Shown here piece after piece: positions 39,765 to 48,227 of a stretch of 64,000 nucleotides of DNA. The notes beneath the pieces are model-generated. The model made no database searches and was not told where the DNA came from. It saw nothing but the letters and a program-made list of their open reading frames with translations. The stretch comes from Paramoeba atlantica (Eukaryota; Discosea): assembly GCA_977017575.1 (NCBI GenBank), contig CDRNVI010000041.1:372001-436000 (forward strand). The letters are read 5' to 3'. Position numbers and translations under genes: made by a program. Within the stretch, counting starts at the first letter, position 1. The number at the start of each line of letters is the position of its first letter.

Positions 39765-40417
39765 TTGGCCGAGGGTTCCGGTGGGGGGGAACCCCGTTAA
39801 CAACGTGACATATGATTTTTGGTTTTATGCAGGCTTTCTTTTGAACGAGGTATAAGCGTGTGAATTCTATCTACTATACGTTCTTGGATTTCGGGACGAT
39901 TTCGCTGTGTGATTATATTAGTCATAGTTGTTTACTTATATTTGTTTGTTTACGTATATGTTTTCATGGAGCCCCTCGGCGTGGATTTCTAATAGTCCAC
40001 GTTTTGAAATTTAGCCGAGGGGTTGTTATGTATTTGCCTGCTGGCCCTTCGGGGCACATAATTTCTTCAAATTATGATTTGTGTTCTATAATTACATGGA
40101 TTGGATATTCTACTATTTCTTATATATCCTTGTTAGGTTGTTAGTCGTACTACGTTTAAGTTTTTGTGCCCACCCACCAAGCCCCCAGCCATTTGGCCGA
40201 GGGTTCCGGTGGGGGGGAACCCCGTTAACAACGTGACATATGATTTTTGGTTTTATGCAGGCTTTCTTTTGAACGAGGTATAAGCGTGTGAATTCTATCT
40301 ACTATACGTTCTTGGATTTCGGGACGATTTCGCTGTGTGATTATATTAGTCATAGTTGTTTACTTATATTTGTTTGTTTACGTATATGTTTTCATGGAGC
40401 CCCTCGGCGTGGATTTC
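39765..40417 (+). repeat. L right repeats B1-A2-B2
   Basis: B1 (225 bp) begins TTGGCCGAGGGTTCCGG, with a GGGTTCC/GGAACCC hairpin, and ends GCCCCTCGGCGTGGATTTC. A2 begins TAATAGTCCACG...GCCGAGGGGTTG. Spacer CCCACCCACCAAGCCCCCAGCC. B2 repeats B1. The B1/A2 joint forms inverted arms (GTGGA/TCCAC and CCCCTCGGC/GCCGAGGGG) around TTTCTAATAG, a likely recombinase site. Confidence 0.85.
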
Positions 40418-43317
40418 CACTAGGAAATGCCCCCCACCCCAATTACTGCTCGTGCCCGTCGTCCCAGGCGACGACGGGTGGATATTCTTACCCCCGTTTC
40501 CTCCCCGTCTCTCCGCCAGCGCGAAAGACGGCCACGCGTGCGTGGCACTACTCCTCCTCCCCGCCCTCTCTCCCCGTTACGTCTAAGGCGCAGAAGCGTC
40601 TCCCTCCCAATCCGTCCTCTACCCCGGCTTCCCGTTCCCGTTTACACCGCCGCCAAGACCGCCGCCGCCAAAACCGCTGCCGTCGTAACCGCCGACGCCG
40701 CGCAGCCTCCAGGAGGACGCCGCCAGGAGCTGCTGAGGGCGATTCTTCGAATGCCCCCCGAGGACCCGCGCGCCACTCAATTGGGCGAGGCGCTCCAGCC
40801 CATGTGGGCAACGGCCACGTGGGCCACAAGGGAGCGACTGTGGTTCCGCCTGCGCGAGTATTGCCAGGCGAAGGGAATCACCGCGAATCCTGCAAACGCG
40901 GTGCTCTTCCTGGAGACTCTGCCTCTCGCTACCTCGACGCGCATGGGGTACGCAGGGGCATTGAGGACTCTGTTCGAGCTCATGGGAATCGAAGGTACCC
41001 CATTGAGTCTCTACGTAAAGGCCCTGCAAGCGCAGGGGGGTCTAGAACCCACGCGGCAGATGCTACCAATCACGCCACTTCTTCTAAAGAAGCTGAGACG
41101 TCATCTCGACGTAAAGGAGAGCATGTGTTGCCTCCTGTGTTGGAAAGCCGCTGCGAGATGGACCGAGACCGCCGACCTGAGGCGGGAGCAGTTTGTGAGT
41201 GTGGCCAGTCACGAGGTAGTCATTTATTGGGGCAGGGGGACCAAGACAACCCGTCTGAATCCTTACCGGCCGTACCTCTACGCGATAGTGACTGGACCGG
41301 GGACACCCGAACTGGCTCAGTTTGTGGGAAGTTTGAGACCAGGCCAGCGCCTGTGTTACACGACGGTCCGGGAGATGGACCACAGGATGAATCAACTTCT
41401 CGGTCCGGGGTATGGAACACATTCCATAAAAAGAGGTGCAATTACTTACCTATTCCACGAGATCTCCCTCGGGAATCTCAGGATGGAGGACGTCCAGAAC
41501 CTCACGAAACACCTCAACGTCGAATCACTGTTGCGCTACAACGCAAGCAGTATTACAACGGCAAGGGCTCTCGGGACGCAGAGAGTCTCAGCACGTCTCC
41601 CAGTGCTGTAACCTCGGAGCACGTGGCAAAGTGCTTCGAGGAAGTGCCTTACCTTCGCAGGCACTCCGTTGTTTGTGCACGCCGCTCTTCACGGCTAGCC
41701 AAGGCACACGACGCTCACCTACCTTTGCACGTTAAGAAGTCGATACCTGTTATCCATTTGGATCAGGTTAAGGAGTGGATGAGTCTGTCAGCTGCCACTC
41801 GTTTTCGCAAGGTAGTGGATGAATTATTATGGGTACCTAAAGCCCCGTACCCCGAACCTAGTGTGAAAGGTTCATTGCCTGAGGCGGACGTCCGATTGTT
41901 GGAGGACGCAGGCATAATCTCCAAGGTCCCGGCGCAGGAGTTGAGAAAGCGCCCATCGATGCAGTTCATGATTCCCTTCACGGTTGTGGAGACCGATGAT
42001 CAGGGCAATCAGCGCAGAAGGTTTATTTCGTGGACACGGGACGATAATGATAGACTTAAAGGATATGAACCACAGGTCCCTTTATATCATCCCTCCAAGT
42101 ACCTTCATAAGGCGCACGAGCCGATGGCTGTGAAGCGGGACTTCACATGCGGGTTTTACCAGATTGGTATCCCGAAGAGGGCGCGGCCCAAATTCCGCCT
42201 TAGAACGAACAGTGGAGACGTGTTTGAGATGAACGTCCTCCCGATGGGCCATAGGTGTGCACCGGAGGTTATGCACACGGTTACCGCCGCGATTGCTGGC
42301 GAGGCGTCGATTTGTTTTCAGCGCTACTCGTTTCACCGAGGCGCTATCGACGTTTATGTTGACGGAGTTCGGTTTGCAGGAACCGACTCCGAGGCCACCA
42401 CGTACGCTCAGTTCATTGACGAGCGTTGCGACAAGGCGAACGGTCTTTTCAAAGATCGGGGTCAGCCCCCTGTAGCACAGTACGTGTTCAATGGGGTGGC
42501 GTTCGACCATAACGCGCATACGGTCTGCCTGGGACCGCGAGTGATCAGGAAACTGCGAGCCGACTCTTTCTTCAACATTTCCTTTGTTGACCTAGAGGCG
42601 GTGGTGGGGCGCCTCATTTATGGCTCCGCAGTTCTCCGGCTCAATATGCCGCGATTTTATTTCGCTTTGAAGGTGGCGCAACGGCGTATCAACTTGTTGA
42701 ACCGTTGCCCGAAGTTATGTGACCGTCCGGTCGCACTCCCTGTCGTCACTCGCTCCATGCTAGCAGAGTGGAGAAACGAGTTGTTGGAGAATGTTCCACG
42801 GTCTCCACCTCCCCACCCCGATGTTGTTCCACACAAGCATCGTCTCTACACCGATGCCTCGGTGAAAGGGTGGGGAGCGATTATGTATTTAGACAGCGGA
42901 GAGGTTTTGATTACGGGAGAGGCGTGGCCTGAGTCATCCTCGTATGAGGTGAACCGTGCGGAAGCTGCAGCAGTCCGCTTAGCCCTCGAGAAGTTTTCCG
43001 CGCATTGCCCCCGTGGAACCTGCTTGGATGTTTTTGTTGACAACACCTCCTGTCAGGCTGCACTGAACAGGAGGATCTCCAAGTCAGAGGGGGTTTCAAT
43101 GGAATTGCGCGAAGTCCTGCGACTGACAGAGGACAAAGGTATTTGTGTCAAGGCAGCGTACATATCCACGGATGAGAACCCGGCGGATGCTGTCAGTCGC
43201 GGGAAGGAGATTGAGAGAGAGAAGGTTGAGAAATATAAAGGCAACATCGACAAATACAGCGATAATCAGCATCATCATATTGGTAAGCTAGACAGTCATA
43301 TTGAAGGAAAACCCTAG
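40418..43317 (+). CDS. K RT-RNase H protein (long frame overlapping YR)
   Basis: The -1 frame is open from before 40,418 (it even reads back into the L B2 repeat) to TAG at 43,315-43,317. RT motif A VKRDFTCGFYQIGIP, LPMGHRCAPEVMHT, motif C DVYVDGVRFAGT, RNase H LYTDASVKGWGA, NRAEAAAVRLALE, VDNTSCQAAL, ENPADAVSRGK. The last ~25 residues differ from L, and the stop is TAG where L has TAA in AAACCCTARGGG. Intact. Confidence 0.83.
40427..41611 (+). CDS. K tyrosine recombinase
   Basis: 394 codons, about 97% identical to L YR; same motifs AARWTETADLRREQF, GTHSIKRGAITYLF and LTKHLNVESLLRYNAS. It is separated from its Gag gene by L; without L the arrangement CAC-TAG-GAA-ATG is the same as in L. Intact frame. 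Confidence 0.87.
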   Translation: MPPTPITARARRPRRRRVDILTPVSSPSLRQRERRPRVRGTTPPPRPLSPLRLRRRSVSLPIRPLPRLPVPVYTAAKTAAAKTAAVVTADAAQPPGGRRQELLRAILRMPPEDPRATQLGEALQPMWATATWATRERLWFRLREYCQAKGITANPANAVLFLETLPLATSTRMGYAGALRTLFELMGIEGTPLSLYVKALQAQGGLEPTRQMLPITPLLLKKLRRHLDVKESMCCLLCWKAAARWTETADLRREQFVSVASHEVVIYWGRGTKTTRLNPYRPYLYAIVTGPGTPELAQFVGSLRPGQRLCYTTVREMDHRMNQLLGPGYGTHSIKRGAITYLFHEISLGNLRMEDVQNLTKHLNVESLLRYNASSITTARALGTQRVSARLPVL

Positions 43318-43894
43318 GGGACAGGATCACCAAATACAAAAAAAAAAAAAAAAAAAAAAACAAGACAAGAAAAAAAGAAAAAAAACAAAGACAAGAAAAA
43401 AAGGAAAAAAAACAAAGACAAGAAAAAAAGAAAAAAAAAAAAAAAAAAAAAAAAAAGAGAGCGGACGGGGTCCTGGGGTTTGGAGGTTGTCCCTATAATT
43501 TTGGAAGGTTATGGATGTTAATCGGTTGACAAACTTTATCCTCACGCCTTGGTTTTCGAAAAAAACAAGGTTCCCCAATGTGAGATAAAGGTGAGTAAAG
43601 TTTTCTTTACTCTGCGATTAGCGCCTTAATGTTTTTAACCGCGTCATTGTTGACACGGCCGTACACCACGCCTAGTTGCTCCACACTTCTAGGTCCCAAG
43701 TTGGTATATGGGCAGAGGTTGAAAGCGTAACCTGTGTAGCTCGTGTGAGCTTGTAAAGGGCGTGGTAATGGACTGGTCATCTATTGCTATCGTTATCCTT
43801 TTGTGAGCTCTGCATATTTTGATATTTTCTATCTATTAATATTTGACTACGTGATTGGGCATTTTGCGTTTATTGTGACGTGTGTGTGGGCAGG

Positions 43895-44530
43895 TTGGCC
43901 GAGGGTTCCGGTGGGGGGGAACCCCGTTAACAGAGTGACATTGATTGTGTTGTTTTATGCAGGCTTGTTTCTTTTCCATCTTTGTGCGTGTGAAATGAAT
44001 GAATGATATGTTGTGTCATTTTGAATTACGATTGAGCTATTCATAGTTGTTCATTTATTCATATATGTTATCAGTGTATATGTTTCCAGGGAGCCCCTCG
44101 GCGTGGATTTCTAATAGTTCACGTTTTGAAATTTAGCCGAGGGGCGGCTATATATTTGCCTGCTGGCCCTTCGGGGCACATAATTTTCTCAAATTATGAT
44201 GTAGTATTCTCTAATTGCATGGAGGGGGGTGTTTACTCGTTTGTTATATTCTTGTTAGGTTGTTATTTTGTTACGTTTAAAGTTTTGTGCCCACCCACCG
44301 AGCCCCCAGCCATTTGGCCGAGGGTTCCGGTGGGGGGGAACCCCGTTAACAGAGTGACATTGATTGTGTTGTTTTATGCAGGCTTGTTTCTTTTCCATCT
44401 TTGTGCGTGTGAAATGAATGAATGATATGTTGTGTCATTTTGAATTACGATTGAGCTATTCATAGTTGTTCATTTATTCATATATGTTATCAGTGTATAT
44501 GTTTCCAGGGAGCCCCTCGGCGTGGATTTC
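43895..44530 (+). repeat. K right repeats B1-A2-B2
   Basis: B1 43,895-44,111 and B2 44,314-44,530 are identical 217-bp copies; A2 44,112-44,289 equals A1 33,157-33,334. Spacer CCCACCCACCGAGCCCCCAGCC. Between the K RT gene and B1, apart from the A-rich tract, ~430 bp have no recognisable gene. Confidence 0.87.
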
Positions 44531-46094
44531 ATATTTAAAGCGACATTCGTTAATTTGCACACGACGTAGCTCTAAGCTAGCTAAGGAAAAGGATTTCGCG
44601 ATTTCGTTGCATGTCAAACCGAATATTCCGAAACTTGATGTTAATAAGGTCCGGAAATGGATGTCCCCAGCTGTTGACACGAGATTTCAAGAAGTATGGC
44701 AAGAAGCGCTTAAGATGCCCGTACATCCAGAAGAACCTCCTGCGGTTAAAAGCGGACTGTCTTCCTCAGACTTTCAACTACTTGAAAAGCATAATATCAT
44801 TAAGAAACTAACGGCGGAGGACGTTGCTAAGAGACCTTCAATGCAGTACCTTATTCCATTTACGGTGGTAGAATCGAATGATGAAGGGCGACAACGCAGG
44901 CGATTCATTTCCTGGACCAAATCTGATAACACACGTCTTTCTAGTTATGAACCTTTCGTTCCGTTAATGCATCCCGCGAAATATTTGCACCGCGTAAAAG
45001 AAAGTTCGGGAGTGAAGAGAGATTTGGTGTGCGGCTTTTACCAAATATCGATACCAGAAAAATCTCGCCGGAAATTTCGTTTTTTGGACGAAGCAGGAGA
45101 AGTGTACGAGATGTGCGTTCTCCCAATGGGGCACAGATGTGCCCCTGAAATCATGCATTCCATTATGGGGACTATCGCTGGATCAAGTGATTATTGTTCT
45201 AAGCCGGCCACTTTTGATAAGGGCCACATCGATGTATATGTCGATGGAGTTCGTTTTGCTGGTGCGACGCACGAAGCGTTGCGTTATACGACGTGGGTTG
45301 ATCGCCGGGCGGAAGGTGTGAACGCAGGATTCAAGGATTCCGGTATGTTGCCTATGAAAAAGTATGTTTTTAATGGGGCACAGTACAACCACAGCACGCA
45401 TAGGGTCAGCCTGGGGCCCAAAGTGTTGCTCAAACTACGCGAAGATTCATTTATGAAGCCGACATTTGTGGAGCTAGAGGCGGCGGTGGGGCGCCTTTTG
45501 TATTGCTCCGCAATCTTAGGACTCATAATCCCCAAATATCATTTCGTATTAAAAATCTGTCAGCGCAGAATAAATTTGCTCAACCGAGTGCCGCATATGG
45601 CTAATCAAGTCGTGGACCTTCCGTATAAGATTCGTTCTAAGCTGGGAGAATGGCGCAACAAACTGCTTGAAAACGTACCCGTTGAGCCCTCTCCGCATCC
45701 GGAGTTATCACCGCCGCGTCATAACCTTTATACCGATGCGTCAGCCAAGGGATGGGGGGCGATCTTATATCTCGACAATGGGGAGGTATGTATTGTCGGA
45801 AGTCCGTGGGAGCCGGGGACAGAATATGAAGTCAACAAGGCCGAAGCTCAAGCGGTACGACTCGCACTTGAAAAATTTGCGGACAAATTTGAGCCACAGA
45901 CGTGTCTTCAGTTGTGGATCGATAACACTTCCTGCAAGGCCGCATTCAACAGAAAAATTTGTAAATCAGACGGGATTGCACCAGAGTTGTGCAGTGTTTT
46001 GGAGTGGGCGAAAGAACGACACCTTTGCATCAAAGCGAATTACGTTTCGACAAAGCTCAATCCTGCAGATCATTTTAGTCGGAATTTCGAGTGA
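44531..46094 (+). CDS. J RT-RNase H domain (downstream of the K insertion)
   Basis: Resumes J at YLKRHSLICTRRSSKLAKEKD. RT: PFTVVESNDEGRQRRRFISW, VKRDLVCGFYQISIP (motif A), LPMGHRCAPEIMHS, DVYVDGVRFAGA (motif C with Gly). RNase H: LYTDASAKGWGAILYL, NKAEAQAVRLALEK, IDNTSCKAAF, LNPADHFSRNFE, stop TGA at 46,092-46,094. The upstream part of the frame, overlapping YR, is at 31,826-33,156. Open throughout, but separated by the 11.4-kb K insertion. Confidence 0.83.
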
Positions 46095-46291
46095 CGTTCA
46101 TATACATGTAGTTTTAAAAAAAAAAAAAAAAAAAAAAAAATTGTTTTCTTTAGTTCAGAATCTAGGCAGGGCTAGTTCCTCGGAAAAGCGTGTCACGAAG
46201 GTTTGGTCACCCTTTTTGGCATTCTATCATGACAAGCGACATTGGATAAACGCGAGAAAGGAGCTCAATAGCTACGCGTGAGCGGGTTGGA

Positions 46292-46974
46292 GGCTGCGAG
46301 TGTTGGGGGGCTTAGCCCCTTCACATAGTATTTACTTGTTTTATTATTGATTTTAGATTCGGTACCAAGTTATTATCTTATTAGCGTGCGCATTATAGAT
46401 CGTAGTATACATGTATTCCTGTTCTATAAAAATATTGTATGTTCAGTGAAAAGAGACAGAAGTGTGTATTTCTGGAATTAGATACTTTATATTGTTTCTG
46501 CTTTATTGAATGTTCGGACGCCTCGCTGCGGATTTCTAATAGTTTACGGTAAGAAATTCAGGCGAGAGCTTATTACGTATAGTTTTACTTATCATTGAAA
46601 ATGTGACTGTTGATTGATTGATTTCGTAAATTCATTAGAAAAGTTATTAACGGATGTGTATGTGCTTAGGGACTATTCAAATACAAAATCTACACGTTTT
46701 CGAAGCCCACCCACCCAACCCCCAGCCACGGCTGCGAGTGTTGGGGGGCTTAGCCCCTTCACATAGTATTTACTTGTTTTATTATTGATTTTAGATTCGG
46801 TACCAAGTTATTATCTTATTAGCGTGCGCATTATAGATCGTAGTATACATGTATTCCTGTTCTATAAAAATATTGTATGTTCAGTGAAAAGAGACAGAAG
46901 TGTGTATTTCTGGAATTAGATACTTTATATTGTTTCTGCTTTATTGAATGTTCGGACGCCTCGCTGCGGATTTC
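46292..46974 (+). repeat. J right repeats B1-A2-B2
   Basis: B1 46,292-46,536 and B2 46,730-46,974 are the same 245-bp sequence, starting GGCTGCGAGTGTTGGGGGGC (with a GGGGC-TTA-GCCCC hairpin) and ending GCTGCGGATTTC. A2 46,537-46,704 lies between. The 200 bp between the RT gene and B1 contain an A tract and nothing recognised. Confidence 0.87.
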
Positions 46975-47141
46975 ATGATAGAAGTTTACGAATAGAATTG
47001 TTCGAAGGGATTTATACGCCGATAAATGGCCGGCGGGCATTGTACGCTTGTATTTAGAATGATTTGAATATGCAGTTTAGTCCATACGATTATCGCCTTT
47101 ATTTGAAGAAGTGTTTTTTCTCCATACAAAACTTTTTGTTT

Positions 47142-48227
47142 ATGCCTTCGTCGCCGCGAGAATCCCCACGTGAAACGCGAAGTTGTTCTCCCGACATGGT
47201 GCCGGATAATCCGATGGGACGGGAGGAAATGTCAGTGTTGAAGTCAAGGGTTTGCGAGCAACTGCTCTTATCTAAGGAGTCTCATCCAGTTTTGCATATC
47301 AAGGCAGTGTGGCGACGAAAAAACGCGGCGACTTCGGCAAAGCGCATGTCTCATGGGAAAGTACGGCGGGAAGGGATGGAGATGTGGGCTGTTTGGGATG
47401 ACGAGCCGGGTAAAGAGTACCCTTTTCCGCATCAGCAGCTCGACTATTTCCGCGTGGATGTGGAGGACATGGGAGTGGTGGAAGGGAGTGGTGGGTTAGA
47501 GTTTATAGAGCTGGAAGGCGGACGGCCCCTGCCTCCCGGTGCACAGCCGGTGGTGCCCACGAGTGGAGTGAAGATTGACCCGTACGAGCCAATTACATGG
47601 CCGGGGTATATCGACGCCAAACATGATGACGGATTTCGTCTCAGGGACTTATTTCGGGAATTGAAGGAGGCACCCGAATATGGATTGCGTCTAAATCAGT
47701 TTTTCCAGGATAGGTCTTTTCAGAGGCAGCAGGAGCGCAATTTCGATCAACTTCTTGGGAAATGGATTATACTAGCGCGTAAAACTCCAGGATGGAATGA
47801 GGGTGAATTTCTCGAACTGGGCAAAGCAATCATTCAAAGTCTTCGCGATGCATATTGGAGGGCGTGTAAAGTTGATGTAGAAGCAGTGCATCGCAAAATG
47901 GATAAGGATGACCGGGCTCACGACAAATTTTTTCAACATGTAACTGACCAATTGAGTGAGCGAGAAAAGTATAGGAACAGGTATGGTGCCACTTTCTTTG
48001 CGGGTCGCGCTGGTACGTTTGCACAATCGGGACCAGGGATCCAATCTACTCGTTCTCAACGTCCGCCATACGGGAATTACGGTCCCTCACCAACGTATCG
48101 CCAACTTTGTTACAATTGTCGATCACCGGAGCACATAATCAAAGATTGCCCGTACAAACGTAGCTCCCTTCCGGATTTTCGCCAGCGGGCGGCTGGCAGC
48201 GCCTTCCAGGGCGCCAAGACGTTATGA
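47142..48227 (+). CDS. M Gag-like protein
   Basis: 361 codons from MPSSPRESPRETRSCSPD, three bases after A1. Central domain FHIKAVWRRK-like, then DYFRVDVEDMGV, IDPYEPITWPGYID, FRLRDLFRELKEAPEYGLRL (equivalent to FKPRELIRELREAPQLGVRF of L) and IIQSLRDAYWRACKVDVEAV. Zinc knuckle CYNCRSPEHIIKDC. The stop TGA at 48,225-48,227 overlaps the RT-frame ATG as ATGA (48,224-48,227), and the same frame as Gag remains open beyond the stop into YR. Confidence 0.83.
   Translation: MPSSPRESPRETRSCSPDMVPDNPMGREEMSVLKSRVCEQLLLSKESHPVLHIKAVWRRKNAATSAKRMSHGKVRREGMEMWAVWDDEPGKEYPFPHQQLDYFRVDVEDMGVVEGSGGLEFIELEGGRPLPPGAQPVVPTSGVKIDPYEPITWPGYIDAKHDDGFRLRDLFRELKEAPEYGLRLNQFFQDRSFQRQQERNFDQLLGKWIILARKTPGWNEGEFLELGKAIIQSLRDAYWRACKVDVEAVHRKMDKDDRAHDKFFQHVTDQLSEREKYRNRYGATFFAGRAGTFAQSGPGIQSTRSQRPPYGNYGPSPTYRQLCYNCRSPEHIIKDCPYKRSSLPDFRQRAAGSAFQGAKTL

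Larger units (their letters stand above)
34734..40417 (+). mobile_element. DIRS-like element L, complete
   Basis: A1 34,734-34,910; Gag 34,912-36,315; YR 36,319-37,503; RT-RNase H to 39,188; B1 39,765-39,989; A2 39,990-40,168; B2 40,193-40,417. It is inserted in the K Gag gene with no target duplication (...GGCTTTC / CACTAGG...). It is the only DIRS-like element here not interrupted by another. A 5.7-kb model for the family. Confidence 0.9.
33157..44530 (+). mobile_element. DIRS-like element K (contains L)
   Basis: A1 33,157-33,334; Gag; YR; RT-RNase H; B1 43,895-44,111; A2 44,112-44,289; B2 44,314-44,530. It interrupts J between codons for ...CYKQVP and YLKRHSLIC. L is inserted at the last codon of K Gag (34,734-40,417). 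Apart from L, all K reading frames are intact, so K could have been active recently. Confidence 0.88.
30760..46974 (+). mobile_element. DIRS-like YR retrotransposon J (contains K and L)
   Basis: Split direct repeats: A1 (30,760-30,927), internal genes, B1 (46,292-46,536), A2 (46,537-46,704), a spacer CCCACCCACCC...CCCAGCC, B2 (46,730-46,974). Genes in order are Gag, YR and RT-RNase H. K is inserted at the start of the RT domain (33,157-44,530). No target duplication is seen where J enters the I/H ORF, as expected for YR integration. Layout A1-ORFs-B1-A2-B2 is the Ngaro/VIPER/TATE arrangement. Confidence 0.85.
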
